Shown here one piece after another: positions 20,721 to 30,278 of a DNA stretch of 64,000 bases. Position numbers and translations under genes: made by a program. The stretch is from contig CP143430.1 in assembly GCA_039636795.1 (NCBI GenBank), positions 3,286,001 through 3,350,000 on the forward strand. Direction: 5' to 3'. Under the pieces are notes generated by a model that did not search any database, was not told the origin of the DNA, and saw only the letters and a list, made by a program, of their open reading frames with translations. Source of the stretch: Micrococcaceae bacterium Sec5.1. Its GTDB lineage: Bacteria > Actinomycetota > Actinomycetes > Actinomycetales > Micrococcaceae. Numbering within the stretch: the stretch's first letter is position 1; each line of letters starts with the position of its first letter.

Positions 20721-21662
20721 ATCGCGCAGTCAGTAAGCCATCAGCCCGGCGGGCGAAAGCGGAAAAAGTCCGCCGTCGCAGCGCCTGCGATGCTTGCTGT
20801 CCTTTTGCTGACCGGCTGTATCGCCAACGGCGGACCCACTCAAACTACGTCCAGTGCGCCGCCAGTCAGCGTCCAGGAAGCTCCGGCCAGCAACGCTCCC
20901 CTGGAGACCACCCAGGCGTCCACTAAGATCCCGGTCTACTGGATTGGGCGGAGCAAGGAAGATGTCTACCTCTACCGCGAATTCAGAGACATCTCCGGCG
21001 ATGGAAACCCCGTCACCACTGCGCTGCGCATTATGATGGCCGAAAAGCCGTTGGACCACGACTTCTTCACCCCGTGGCAGGACCCCGGCAGCCTGGCAAC
21101 ATCCATCTCGGGCAAGAACGTGATCACCGTTGATATTTCCCGGGATGCCTTCAACTCCAACCTTGATGCCGGCATGGCGCAACGGGCTGTACAGCAGCTG
21201 GTCTACACTGCCACGGCAGCAGCCTCGTCGTCAGGCCTGATCAACTCCGGGCAGCAAATCCAAGTGGTCATCCTGGTCGACGGTCACACTGATTTCATGG
21301 CCTTCGGCCAGGTACGGCTCGGACAACCAATGGCCAGGGACGCTTCCTTGGTGGCGCCACTATGGATCATCGACCCGCAGGAGGACACCTCGCTCCCGGC
21401 CGGCGTGGTCAAGTTCAATGGCCGCAGCACTGACAGCTCCAAGCCGGTCAGCTGGCAGATCCTCCGGGACAACGGCAATGGCGAAAAGGCCAGCCTCCTG
21501 ACCGGCCAGACAAAAGCCACAGGAGAGCCGGGACAATTCGGCGTCTTCTCCTTCAATGCGACCCTGAAACCAGGGAAATACGAATTGCGCGTGTCCCAGG
21601 TTCAGGACTCCGGGCAAGCAGACACATCCACCACCGATACGCGGCTTTTCAGCGTCGGCTAG
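20721..21662 (+). CDS. GerMN-domain lipoprotein (start codon uncertain)
   Basis: A secreted lipoprotein of about 313 residues. The signal is clear: basic RKRKK, a hydrophobic run, then the lipobox LLTGC. A GerMN (sporulation/spore germination-type) domain follows at about 70-190 (KIPVYWIGRSK...), then a C-terminal Gmad2-like immunoglobulin fold (SWQILRDNGNGE...YELRVSQV). No ATG, GTG or TTG lies at the proper place in frame. The only codon with a good ribosome site is ATC at 20721 (AAGGA six bases before). ATG at 20790 would delete the basic part of the signal. The function is unknown; similar lipoproteins occur in many actinobacteria. Confidence 0.75.
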   Translation: MAQSVSHQPGGRKRKKSAVAAPAMLAVLLLTGCIANGGPTQTTSSAPPVSVQEAPASNAPLETTQASTKIPVYWIGRSKEDVYLYREFRDISGDGNPVTTALRIMMAEKPLDHDFFTPWQDPGSLATSISGKNVITVDISRDAFNSNLDAGMAQRAVQQLVYTATAAASSSGLINSGQQIQVVILVDGHTDFMAFGQVRLGQPMARDASLVAPLWIIDPQEDTSLPAGVVKFNGRSTDSSKPVSWQILRDNGNGEKASLLTGQTKATGEPGQFGVFSFNATLKPGKYELRVSQVQDSGQADTSTTDTRLFSVG

Positions 21663-21708
21663 AGCCGGCGTCGCGCCTTAGCTGGCGTTGCCTGGAAGGC
21701 GACACAGC

Positions 21709-22482
21709 CTACCAGCGGCCCAAGACGTCGGAGGCGAGTACGACGGCGGCGGGTCCCGCCGTCGAAGACCTCAGGACGTGGTGGCCCAAGAGCGCCGTGA
21801 CCGCCCCGGCGTCGCTGAGGCGGGTTACCTCGCGTGGCGAGATGCCGCCTTCCGGCCCCACGATCAAGAGGACTTCACGTGGTGAATCCAGGCCGCCGGC
21901 CTCAGCCACGATGGGCGCTTCCAGGACGGTCCGCAAGGGGTTCTTGGCGTCCTCGTGAAGGATTACAGCCAGGTCCGCGGCGGCAACAGCCTTTGCCAAA
22001 GCCGCGGAATCCAGGATAGGACGCACCTCCGGTATCCACGCCCGCCGGGCCTGCTTCGCCGCGGCAGTGACTACAGACTGCCACTTCGCGTGGGCCTTGG
22101 CAGCGCGATCCCCCTTCCAGCGGACGATGGATCGCTCAGCCTGCCAGGGGATTACGGCGTCTATGCCCAGTTCGGTGGCAGTTTCAATGGCCAACTCGTC
22201 ACGGTCACCCTTGGCCAACGCTTGGACCAGCACCAAACGCACGTCCGGCTGATCTTCGAAAACTACCTCGGATGCCGTGACGGACAAACTTCCAGGGCCA
22301 ACTTCTGCAACCGTGCCTGTCAGGCGGGCTCCTGCGCCATCGGCGATGTCCACGGACTCACCGACAGTGAGCCTCTTCACGGTAACGGCATGCCGGGCTT
22401 CTGCACCGTCGATGACGAACACAGCGCCCGGCTCAACTCCGTCCAGGCTCCCGGCGGGCGTGAAGAAAACGGGGTTGCTCAC
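21709..22482 (-). CDS. rsmE: 16S rRNA (uracil(1498)-N(3))-methyltransferase
   Basis: Methylates U1498 of 16S rRNA in the 30S subunit. It is a SPOUT-class (trefoil knot) enzyme of 257 residues: an N-terminal PUA-like domain (ARHAVTVKRLTVG) and a C-terminal knot with LLIVGPEGGISPREV and LGHHVLRSSTAGPAA, which bind S-adenosylmethionine. It starts two bases after the dnaJ stop. The order hrcA-dnaJ-rsmE is typical of Gram-positive heat-shock operons. Confidence 0.95.
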   Translation of the reverse strand: MSNPVFFTPAGSLDGVEPGAVFVIDGAEARHAVTVKRLTVGESVDIADGAGARLTGTVAEVGPGSLSVTASEVVFEDQPDVRLVLVQALAKGDRDELAIETATELGIDAVIPWQAERSIVRWKGDRAAKAHAKWQSVVTAAAKQARRAWIPEVRPILDSAALAKAVAAADLAVILHEDAKNPLRTVLEAPIVAEAGGLDSPREVLLIVGPEGGISPREVTRLSDAGAVTALLGHHVLRSSTAGPAAVVLASDVLGRW

Positions 22483-22484
22483 CG

Positions 22485-23612
22485 CTACAGGTTACCGAGC
22501 TTGTCCCGCAGCTTGGCGAACATGCCGCCGCTGGCCACGAGTTTTCCTTCGCTGAACTGCTCGCCGCGCAACTTGGCAAGCTGCTGCAGGAGCTCTTCCT
22601 GTGCCGGATCCAGCTTGACCGGTGTCTCAACGTGCAGGTGCACCTTGAGATCGCCTCGGCCATAGCCCCTGAGGTGGGTAACGCCCAACCCGCGAAGCGT
22701 GATGACCTCGCCGGACTGGGTGCCGGCCTTGACATCAATCTCCTGGGGCCCGTCGAAAGTTTCCAGGCTCAGTTCCGTGCCCAAGGCGGCGGCTGTCATC
22801 GGAACGCTCAGTGTTGCGTGCAGGTCGTCGCCTTCGCGGATATACGTGGAGTCATTGTTGACGCGGATCTCTACGTAGAGGTCGCCCGCAGGTCCGCCAG
22901 CTGGTCCTGCTTCGCCCTGTCCGGAGAGTTGGATGCGCGTACCTGTCGCAACACCGGCAGGAACCTTGATGGTGAGGGAACGCCGGCTGCGGATACGGCC
23001 CTGCCCGTTGCACTCGTTGCAGGGATCCTTGATGACCGTACCGAAGCCCTCACAGGAACCACACGGCGCCGTGGTCATGACTTGGCCCAGGATGGATCGA
23101 ACGGCCCGCTGGACTTGGCCGCTGCCGCCACAGATGTCACAGCGCTCCGGGTGTGTGCCCGGCCGGCAGCAGCTGCCATCGCAGGTGGGGCAGACGACAG
23201 CCGTATCAACTTCGAGCTTCTTGTTGACACCAAACACGGCGTCCTTGAGGTCGATGCGGACACTGATCAGTGCGTCCTGGCCCCGGCGCACACGGGAGGC
23301 CGGACCAGCGTGCCCGCCGCCACCGCCGAAGAAGGTATCGAAGATGTCCTGGAACGCGAAACCCTGGCCGGAGTAGCCGCCACCAAAGCCGTTGTCGGTG
23401 CCATTCTCGTTACCGGTGGCATCGTAGACGCGGCGCTTTTGGGGGTCGGACAGCACTTCGTAAGCATGCGTCACGGCCTTGAACTGCTCCGCGACATCCT
23501 CCCCCGGGTTGACGTCCGGGTGAAGCTTTCGCGCCAACTTGCGGTACGCCTTTTTGATCTCTTCCCCGGTGGCTTCCGGCGAGACTCCCAAAACGTCATA
23601 GTGGCTGCTCAA
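22485..23612 (-). CDS. dnaJ: molecular chaperone DnaJ
   Basis: Hsp40 co-chaperone that delivers substrates to DnaK. The J domain (residues 1-70) has the HPD motif (KLHPDVNPG). A Gly/Phe-rich linker follows ([10 protein letters not shown]), then a zinc-finger region with four Cys pairs: [24 protein letters not shown] and CNECNGQG. The first repeat ends in Cys instead of Gly. The C-terminal substrate-binding domains complete the 375 residues. It is the second DnaJ type, paired with hrcA rather than with dnaK-grpE. It lies 58 bases after hrcA and is likely under the same CIRCE control. Confidence 0.95.
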   Translation of the reverse strand: MSSHYDVLGVSPEATGEEIKKAYRKLARKLHPDVNPGEDVAEQFKAVTHAYEVLSDPQKRRVYDATGNENGTDNGFGGGYSGQGFAFQDIFDTFFGGGGGHAGPASRVRRGQDALISVRIDLKDAVFGVNKKLEVDTAVVCPTCDGSCCRPGTHPERCDICGGSGQVQRAVRSILGQVMTTAPCGSCEGFGTVIKDPCNECNGQGRIRSRRSLTIKVPAGVATGTRIQLSGQGEAGPAGGPAGDLYVEIRVNNDSTYIREGDDLHATLSVPMTAAALGTELSLETFDGPQEIDVKAGTQSGEVITLRGLGVTHLRGYGRGDLKVHLHVETPVKLDPAQEELLQQLAKLRGEQFSEGKLVASGGMFAKLRDKLGNL

Positions 23613-23670
23613 AGTCTGTATCTCTTCCTTGTTATACGGTTACACGGCGATTCTTACCTCGGGGCTTGCG

Positions 23671-24678
23671 TCAGCCGCCGAGAATGCGGGAAAGGTAACG
23701 GGCCACGGCGCGCACGGCAGCCATGGTGGTGGGATAGTCCATCCGGGTTGGTCCGAGGATTCCCACCTTGGCACCGGAGCCGTACCCCGTTGCCACGACC
23801 GAGGCCTCGGCCAGGCCGTCGTAAGGATTCTCGCGCCCGATGCTCACTGTCACGCCGCGGGGATCATCCCCCATATCGGACAACAACCGAAGCATGACAA
23901 CTTGTTCCTCAAGAGCTTCCAGCACTGGCCCAATGCTCAACGGGAAATCGACATTGGAGCGGGCAAGGTTGGCTGTTCCGGCCATGACGATGCGCTCTTC
24001 ACGGCTGGTGTCGCTGAGGGCTTGGAGACCTTGGGCAAGATGCTGCGCGAGTCCCCGAAGCTCCGGCGGGCACAGCGCCACTACGGAAGGCAACACCTGC
24101 GGCAGCAGTGCCAGCTGGGTTCCCGCGATGCTTCCCAGGAACCGGGAGCGCAGGGCCATCAACGCCTCGTTGCTTACATCGGAGCCAGCCTCGATGACCT
24201 TCTGGCCAACGCTTCCTGTATCTGCGATGAGCACCACGAGCACCTGCTTTGGCGCCAGGAGGACAAATTCAACGTGACGGACCAGGGCACGGTTGGAGTG
24301 CGGGTACTGAACGACGGCGACCTGGTTGGTCAGTTGCGACAGTAGCCTGACCGTGCGCTCAAGGATGTCATCGAGGTCGTCCGGCCCTTCAAGGAGCGAG
24401 TGGATGGCTCGACGCTCCGCGGCGGACAACGGTTTGACCTGCGAGATGCGGTCCACGAACAGCCGATAGCCCTTGTCCGTGGGGATGCGGCCTGCGCTGG
24501 TATGCGGCGCTGCGATGAGGCCTTCTTCTTCCAGCACAGCCATATCGTTCCGGATGGTGGCGCTGGAAACGCCCAGATGGTGCCGCTCCACAAGTGCCTT
24601 GGATCCAACAGGCTCACGGGAATGCACATAATCCTCAACGATTGCGCGCAGCACTTCAAGCTTGCGTGGCTCACTCAT
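23671..24678 (-). CDS. hrcA: heat-inducible transcription repressor HrcA
   Basis: Represses class I heat-shock genes by binding the CIRCE operator; GroE assists its folding. The N-terminal winged helix shows GSKALVERHHLGVSSATIRND and AGRIPTDKGYR, typical of the family. The 335-residue length is normal. The ATG has an excellent ribosome site (AGGAGGTG). A CIRCE with one mismatch lies at 24736-24762, about 60 bases upstream, so hrcA should regulate itself together with dnaJ and rsmE downstream. Confidence 0.96.
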   Translation of the reverse strand: MSEPRKLEVLRAIVEDYVHSREPVGSKALVERHHLGVSSATIRNDMAVLEEEGLIAAPHTSAGRIPTDKGYRLFVDRISQVKPLSAAERRAIHSLLEGPDDLDDILERTVRLLSQLTNQVAVVQYPHSNRALVRHVEFVLLAPKQVLVVLIADTGSVGQKVIEAGSDVSNEALMALRSRFLGSIAGTQLALLPQVLPSVVALCPPELRGLAQHLAQGLQALSDTSREERIVMAGTANLARSNVDFPLSIGPVLEALEEQVVMLRLLSDMGDDPRGVTVSIGRENPYDGLAEASVVATGYGSGAKVGILGPTRMDYPTTMAAVRAVARYLSRILGG

Positions 24679-24735
24679 TGCAACACCTCCTGACGACTGT
24701 CCGGGCCTTTATCGGGACGGATAAACAGCACTCAC

Positions 24736-24762
24736 TTAGCACTCAACATGCCCAAGTGCTAA
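24736..24762. promoter_or_regulatory. CIRCE operator (HrcA binding site) shared by hrcA and the DUF3097 gene
   Basis: TTAGCACTC, nine bases, then AAGTGCTAA. This matches the CIRCE consensus with one change (A for G at the start of the second arm). An extra half-site AGCACTC lies at 24727-24733. A -10-like TAGTAT on the plus strand at 24769-24774 places the CIRCE over the -35 region of the divergent DUF3097 gene. Confidence 0.88.
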
Positions 24763-24843
24763 CAAGTCTAGTATGAGCCAGCACGTTGCTAGCATTGAAA
24801 CCGCCCGCGGGAGTTATTCCCAGCACAACCAGCACAGAGGGGT

Positions 24844-25704
24844 ATGAAGTCCTTGGCTTTCGATACGTGGGGCCCGCAGGATCTGTCCGCTCCTGCCAAA
24901 CGCCAACTCCCCGAGGTAGCCGTCCAGCGCGGGATGGTCCTTGAAGACGTCCAGTCCGGCTGGGTGGGCGAAGTCACACGGGTGGAGAAATCGGGGGGAA
25001 TGCACATCGTCTCCCTTGAGGACAGGCGTGGCAAAACCAAGTCGTTCCAACTCGGGTTCGGTTTCCTGCTTGAAGGGCAGGCCATCCGTCTCATGCCTCC
25101 GGCGGCAAAGGCTCCTGGTTCGCCTGTGCAGTCGGGTCGAACGGCATCCGGGTCCGTAAGGGTCCTGGGCCATCGTGCACAGGTGGCCAAGGCGAGCCGT
25201 ATTTGGGTGGAAGGCAAGCACGACGCCGAACTGGTGGAGAAAGTCTGGGGCGACGACCTCCGCATTGAGGGCATCGTCGTAGAGCCACTCCACGGCGTGG
25301 ACGACCTCAAGTCAGCTATCGCCGCATTCTCGCCCGGGCCAGGGCGCAGGCTCGGGATCCTGGTAGACCACCTCGTGGCAGGCTCAAAGGAATCACGCAT
25401 CGCCGCAGAAGCCATGACGGTGCCCGGAGCCGCCGGAAACGTCCTGATCGTCGGCCATCCATATATAGACGTCTGGCAAGCCATCCGGCCAAAAGTGCTG
25501 GGTATTGAGCGGTGGCCGGAAGTTCCACGAGGCACTGACTGGAAGACCGGGATACTGACCGCGTTCGGCTGGCCGCACGAAACCGCCGAAGACATTGGAC
25601 TCGGCTGGCAGCGCCTGCTTGGTGCGGTACGCAGCTACGCCGACTTGGAAGCGTCGCTGCTGGGAAGGGTGGAGGAAGTCATCGATTTCCTCACCACTGC
25701 CTGA
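24844..25704 (+). CDS. DUF3097 family protein
   Basis: A 286-residue actinobacterial protein of unknown function. The N-terminal part is beta-rich (about 25-85). The second half begins with RIWVEGKHDAELVEKVWG, close to the TOPRIM-type motif VEGK.D seen in ribonuclease M5 and primases. A later segment RLGILVDHLVAGSKE sits where a TOPRIM Asp pair would be, though the usual DxD is not complete. The ATG has an AGAGGGGT ribosome site. It is divergent from hrcA, and the CIRCE lies in the shared gap, so heat-shock control is possible. I do not assign a function. Confidence 0.85.
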   Translation: MKSLAFDTWGPQDLSAPAKRQLPEVAVQRGMVLEDVQSGWVGEVTRVEKSGGMHIVSLEDRRGKTKSFQLGFGFLLEGQAIRLMPPAAKAPGSPVQSGRTASGSVRVLGHRAQVAKASRIWVEGKHDAELVEKVWGDDLRIEGIVVEPLHGVDDLKSAIAAFSPGPGRRLGILVDHLVAGSKESRIAAEAMTVPGAAGNVLIVGHPYIDVWQAIRPKVLGIERWPEVPRGTDWKTGILTAFGWPHETAEDIGLGWQRLLGAVRSYADLEASLLGRVEEVIDFLTTA

Positions 25705-25839
25705 CCGTCTTGTCCTGAATTACGTTTCCTCAATGCACTTTTCGCAGGGACGTAACGGGGCGTTGGTCCCGGGATGACCCGGAACCCAGTATTCTGGGAC
25801 AGCAACACTGCAGCATCTTTACAGCAAAGGGAAGACACC

Positions 25840-26253
25840 GTGGCAGAGAACGCCCCTGAAGAACCGGGCAGCGCCGCAGGCCAGCCCCAGTACCATGGCG
25901 CGCCAGCAAATGCACTCCCACTGACGGCAAGCGAAGACCGGCAGTGGGCCACCCTTGCGCACTTCGGGGGAATTCTGGGATGCCTGCCGTCCCTGTTGAT
26001 CTATCTCATCTTCCGTGATCGCGGGCCATTTACGGCGCAGGAATCCAAGGAAGCACTGAACTTCACGCTTCCTCCGACCATCGCGGCAGTCCTGGCAAAT
26101 ATCCTGGTTCTGCTTCCCGTCGTGGGCAATATCTTTGCAGTCATCGCCACGGGCATCTGGGTAGCCCTGACGTGCTTCTCGGTCTCGGCTGGTATCCGCG
26201 TCAATCACGGACAGCCCCACCGCTACAAGCTCAACCTGCGCTGGATTAAGTAG
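25840..26253 (+). CDS. DUF4870 domain membrane protein
   Basis: A 137-residue protein with a Pro/Ala-rich N-terminus (about 1-30), then the DUF4870 pattern: WATLAHFGGILGCLPSLLIYLIF (first helix), FTAQESKEALNF between the helices, and two more helices ending at IRVNHGQPHRY. The function is unknown; the family is a small tri-helical membrane protein found across bacteria. The GTG start at 25840 follows AGGGAAG, and a -10-like TATTCT lies about 50 bases before it. The open frame continues to 25774. Confidence 0.85.
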   Translation: MAENAPEEPGSAAGQPQYHGAPANALPLTASEDRQWATLAHFGGILGCLPSLLIYLIFRDRGPFTAQESKEALNFTLPPTIAAVLANILVLLPVVGNIFAVIATGIWVALTCFSVSAGIRVNHGQPHRYKLNLRWIK

Positions 26254-26283
26254 TCCAAGGCTTCCATCGGATTCTGCCGACGA

Positions 26284-27513
26284 TTAGTCCGGCAGAATCC
26301 TGCGCACCACGGCGTCGGCCAGGAGCCGGCCCTTAAGGGTAAGAACCAGGCGCCCCTTGAAGGCCGCACCCGGATCCACGAGTTCTTCAGCGATCAGTCC
26401 TGCCATCGCATGGCGGCCAACTTTGTCCAGCGCATCAACGGACAGACCTGTACCGAGCCGGGCCTCAAGCATGATGCGCTCGACTTCCCGGGTTTCGGCG
26501 TCAAGGGTTTCCCTACCAGCTGCCGGCGAGTCTCCTGCAGCCAGCCGGTTGGCGTAAGCGGTGGGGTGCTTGACGTTCCACCAGCGGACACCGCCCACGT
26601 GCGAGTGAGCCCCGGGACCGATCCCCCACCAGTCATCGCCCCGCCAATAGGCAAGGTTGTGACGGCAGGCCTGTTCAGGCGTCTTGGACCAGTTGCTGAC
26701 TTCGTACCACGTCAAGCCGGCTTCCGAGATCAATTTGTCGGCGAGTTCATATTTGGCGGCGTGATCGTCGTCGTCAATTCCGGGAACTTCGCCACGACGG
26801 ATTTGGGCTGCCAGCTTTGTGCCGTCCTCCACGATCAAAGCGTAGGCGCTGATGTGATCGGGTTCGTAGGACAGGGCGGTCTCGAGGGACAGTTGCCAGT
26901 CCGCCATCGACTCTCCCGGCGTGCCGTAGATGAGGTCAAGGCTAACGGCCAGGCCCGCCTCGCGCGCCCACTGGACCACCAGCGGAACGCGGCTCGGGGT
27001 ATGGGTCCGGTCCAGCACTTTGAGGACGTGCGGTACCGCGGACTGCATGCCGAAAGAGACGCGCGTAAAGCCGGCATCCGCCAGCACCTGGAGCGACTCG
27101 GGCGTTACGGAGTCGGGGTTGGCTTCGGTGGTCACCTCAGCGCCCGGTTCAAGTCCCCACTGCACGACGGCGGCACGAAGGATACGAGCCAAGTCCTCGG
27201 CAGGGAGCAACGTGGGCGTCCCCCCACCGAAAAATACAGTGCTCAGTGGGCGCTTCGGCAGACCGGAGGCATCCATGGCTGTGGCTGCAAAGTCCAGTTC
27301 AGTGACAGCCGTGCCTGCGTAAGCATCCTGCGACGCCCCACCACCCAGCTCCGTGGCCGTGTAGGTGTTGAAGTCGCAATAACCGCACCTCACCGCGCAG
27401 AAGGGGATGTGCACGTACAGGCCGAACCTGCGGTGCTGGACGCCGGTCAGCACCTGCGGAGGCAACAAACCGTCCGCAGGTGCAGGGTCGCCCAAAGGGA
27501 GGACGCTGGGCAT
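26284..27513 (-). CDS. hemW: radical SAM family heme chaperone HemW
   Basis: A radical S-adenosylmethionine protein that binds heme and delivers it to respiratory enzymes. It resembles coproporphyrinogen dehydrogenase HemN but does not do that reaction. The 4Fe-4S motif CAVRCGYC (CxxxCxxC) lies at about residues 38-45, followed by FFGGGTPTLL. The 409-residue length fits HemW. It begins directly after the lepA stop, and the lepA-hemW order is very common. A function in heme trafficking would serve the aa3 oxidase and other cytochromes. Confidence 0.93.
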   Translation of the reverse strand: MPSVLPLGDPAPADGLLPPQVLTGVQHRRFGLYVHIPFCAVRCGYCDFNTYTATELGGGASQDAYAGTAVTELDFAATAMDASGLPKRPLSTVFFGGGTPTLLPAEDLARILRAAVVQWGLEPGAEVTTEANPDSVTPESLQVLADAGFTRVSFGMQSAVPHVLKVLDRTHTPSRVPLVVQWAREAGLAVSLDLIYGTPGESMADWQLSLETALSYEPDHISAYALIVEDGTKLAAQIRRGEVPGIDDDDHAAKYELADKLISEAGLTWYEVSNWSKTPEQACRHNLAYWRGDDWWGIGPGAHSHVGGVRWWNVKHPTAYANRLAAGDSPAAGRETLDAETREVERIMLEARLGTGLSVDALDKVGRHAMAGLIAEELVDPGAAFKGRLVLTLKGRLLADAVVRRILPD

Positions 27514-29367
27514 TTACTTCTTTGCCTTGTCCTTGGACTCGTCGGTGGTCAGCGCAGCGATGAAAGCTTCCTGAGGCACTTCAACGCGGCCCACCATCTT
27601 CATGCGCTTCTTGCCTTCCTTCTGCTTCTCGAGCAGCTTGCGCTTACGGGTGATGTCACCGCCGTAGCACTTGGCAAGAACGTCCTTGCGGATGGCCCGA
27701 ATGCTTTCGCGGGCAATAATGCGAGATCCGATGGCGGCCTGGATGGGCACCTCGAATTGCTGACGCGGGATGAGTTCGCGCAGCTTGCCGGTCATCATGA
27801 CACCGTAGGCGTAGGCCTTGTCACGGTGGGTGATGGCACTGAAAGCATCCACCTGCTCGCCCTGGAGCATTATGTCCACCTTAACGAGGTCGGCAACCTG
27901 TTCGCCGTCGGCCTTCCAGTCCAGCGAACCATAACCGCGCGTCTTGGATTTGAGGATGTCGAAGAAGTCGAACACGATTTCCGCCAAGGGCAGGCGGTAC
28001 CTGATTTCCACACGGTCCTCAGAGAGGTAGTCCATACCACCCATAACGCCGCGGCGGCTCTGGCACAGCTCCATGATGGCGCCAACAAACTCGTTCGGTG
28101 CCAGGATGGTGGCTGAGACCATAGGCTCTCGGACCTCGGAGATCTTGCCTGTGGGATATTCGCTGGGGTTGGTCACGTGGATCACCTTCTTGTCCTCCAG
28201 CGTTACCTCGTATTCCACGTTGGGAGCTGTGGAGATGAGATCGAGGTTGTACTCGCGCTCAAGACGCTCACGGGTGATTTCGAGGTGGAGCAGACCCAGG
28301 AAACCAACACGGAAGCCAAAGCCCAATGCGGCGGACGTCTCGGGCTCATAGACCAGAGCGGCGTCGTTAAGCATCAGCTTCTCGAGGGCATCACGGAGCA
28401 CGGGATAGTCAGTTCCATCAAGCGGGTACAGACCCGAGAAAACCATGGGCTTGGCATCGGCGTAGCCGCTGAGCGACTCCGACGCCGGCTTGGCGAGGTT
28501 GGTAACGGTATCGCCAACCTTGGATTGGCGGACGTCCTTAACACCGGTGATCAAGTAGCCGACCTCGCCCACACCCAAGCCCTTGGAAGGTGTGGGCTCC
28601 GGGGAGCTGACGCCGATTTCCAGGAGTTCGTGAGTGGCGCGCGTGGACATCATCTGGATCCGCTCACGCGGGTGCAGCATGCCGTCCACAACGCGAACGT
28701 AAGTGACCACGCCGCGGTAGGTGTCATAGACGGAGTCGAAGATCATGGCGCGGGCAGGAGCATTGGCATCGCCCACGGGAGCCGGGAGGTCACGGACAAT
28801 TTTGTCCAGCAACGCTTCCACGCCTACTCCGGTCTTGCCTGAAACCTTGAGGACATCTTCCGGGTCTCCGCCAATAAGGTTGGCCAGTTCCGCCGCATAC
28901 TTCTCAGGCTGGGCTGCCGGGAGGTCGATCTTGTTCAGCACCGGGATGATGGTGAGGTTGTTCTCCATCGCCAGGTAGAGGTTGGCAAGCGTCTGGGCTT
29001 CGATCCCCTGTGCTGCGTCAACCAGCAGCACAGCGCCTTCACAAGCTGCCAGGGAACGCGAAACCTCGTAGGTGAAGTCGACGTGGCCAGGAGTATCGAT
29101 CATGTTCAGGGCGTAACTGGTGCCATCGAGTTCCCACGGCATACGCACTGCCTGGGACTTGATGGTGATGCCGCGCTCACGTTCGATATCCATACGGTCC
29201 AGATACTGGGCCTTCATGTCGCGCTGTTGAACGACGCCGGTGTACTGCAGCATGCGGTCGGCCAAGGTGGACTTACCGTGGTCGATGTGGGCAATGATGC
29301 AGAAGTTCCGGATGATGGCCGGATCTGTTGCGGCGGGCACCGGTGCGGTGCGGGCCATGGGAGACAC
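27514..29367 (-). CDS. lepA: translation elongation factor 4 (LepA)
   Basis: A ribosome-dependent GTPase that affects translation under stress and 30S assembly. The G domain shows [17 protein letters not shown] and NKID, and the LepA C-terminal domain ends in the basic [16 protein letters not shown] stretch that is diagnostic of LepA. The 617-residue length is normal. The GTG start at 29367 follows AAGGA by six bases; the ATG at 29358 is also possible. hemW follows without a gap. Confidence 0.96.
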   Translation of the reverse strand: MSPMARTAPVPAATDPAIIRNFCIIAHIDHGKSTLADRMLQYTGVVQQRDMKAQYLDRMDIERERGITIKSQAVRMPWELDGTSYALNMIDTPGHVDFTYEVSRSLAACEGAVLLVDAAQGIEAQTLANLYLAMENNLTIIPVLNKIDLPAAQPEKYAAELANLIGGDPEDVLKVSGKTGVGVEALLDKIVRDLPAPVGDANAPARAMIFDSVYDTYRGVVTYVRVVDGMLHPRERIQMMSTRATHELLEIGVSSPEPTPSKGLGVGEVGYLITGVKDVRQSKVGDTVTNLAKPASESLSGYADAKPMVFSGLYPLDGTDYPVLRDALEKLMLNDAALVYEPETSAALGFGFRVGFLGLLHLEITRERLEREYNLDLISTAPNVEYEVTLEDKKVIHVTNPSEYPTGKISEVREPMVSATILAPNEFVGAIMELCQSRRGVMGGMDYLSEDRVEIRYRLPLAEIVFDFFDILKSKTRGYGSLDWKADGEQVADLVKVDIMLQGEQVDAFSAITHRDKAYAYGVMMTGKLRELIPRQQFEVPIQAAIGSRIIARESIRAIRKDVLAKCYGGDITRKRKLLEKQKEGKKRMKMVGRVEVPQEAFIAALTTDESKDKAKK

Positions 29368-29558
29368 GCAGGATCCTTACTGTCGACACTCACACGGCAA
29401 ATCCACCGGCTGGGCAAAGGCCAGCCGGGACACGCCGCGCATCTGATCCTCTAGTCTCCCACGAACCAGCGGTTCACCGTACATTCCCTGACGGAGCAGT
29501 ACATTCCGGGAGGACTCGATTGAAACGCTGCGCACCCTTGCTTGGCAAACCATCGCGG

Positions 29559-29574
29559 TAGCGTTGTCGGCATG
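29559..29574 (+). promoter_or_regulatory. -10 box of a leaderless promoter for the PemK/MazF-fold gene
   Basis: TAGCGT (29559-29564) lies seven bases before the ATG at 29572 and there is no ribosome site, so the transcript should be leaderless. Confidence 0.55.
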
Positions 29575-30111
29575 GCTTTGGACTTGCGCCCTTTGGGCAA
29601 ACTCATCCTTCGATCCCTCAAGGCGCTAGGCGGCAGCAGTACTGGTAGGAAGAACGCTCCCGCTGGTTCCCCTCGGCAGCGAACCCGGCAACCCGCCGTC
29701 GGGCAACAACCGGGCGCCTACCCCGGCGACTTCACCGGCGTGACGAAACTGCACTACTCCCCCAAGCCGGATGGTCGGCCTGATCCCGGTGAAATTGTGT
29801 GGACCTGGGTTCCCTTTGAAGAGGACTTCTCGCAGGGCAAGGACCGCCCGGTGCTGTTGGTTGGCAGGGATGGCGAATGGCTCCTGGGCCTCATGCTGAC
29901 ATCCAAGGACCACGACAACGGCAGGCGGGTAGGGGATTACGTTGATGTTGGGGTGGGGCAATGGGACCGTCAAGGGCGCCCGAGTGAAGTCAAACTGGAC
30001 CGCGTGATCCGGGTGAGCTCCCAGGCGATCCGACGGGAAGGTGCAGTCCTCGGCAAGCCAGCGTTCCTTGAGGTTTCCCGCGCCCTGAGGGATCGTCACG
30101 GCTGGAGCTAA
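29572..30111 (+). CDS. PemK/MazF-fold protein (solitary)
   Basis: A 179-residue protein with a PemK/MazF-like fold. After a Lys/Arg-rich N-terminal extension of about 60 residues, the core reads GEIVWTWVPFEED, GKDRPVLLVGR and LGLMLTSKDH, the pattern of MazF-type ribonuclease toxins. The extension is longer than in typical MazF (about 110 residues). No antitoxin gene lies beside it: lepA is upstream on the other strand and rpsT follows. It may be a housekeeping relative of the fold rather than a toxin. Whether it cuts RNA cannot be read from the sequence. Confidence 0.78.
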   Translation: MALDLRPLGKLILRSLKALGGSSTGRKNAPAGSPRQRTRQPAVGQQPGAYPGDFTGVTKLHYSPKPDGRPDPGEIVWTWVPFEEDFSQGKDRPVLLVGRDGEWLLGLMLTSKDHDNGRRVGDYVDVGVGQWDRQGRPSEVKLDRVIRVSSQAIRREGAVLGKPAFLEVSRALRDRHGWS

Positions 30112-30278
30112 TCACTGTTCCACACTGGGCCCGGCTTTCTGCTATCCTTTATAGCTGTGTGCCCGTGCAGGTCGACGGCCACTCATGGTTGGCTGCCATA
30201 GGCATCCCCACGCCGCTCAGTCGATGGCCAACCTGAAAACCCTCTAGACCATTTCCGCATTAAAAAGAGAGTTCATAC

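Noticed and set aside
22632..23897. Long plus-strand open frame opposite dnaJ and hrcA
   Set aside because: Shadow of dnaJ; no domain and no ribosome site, and it crosses two real genes.
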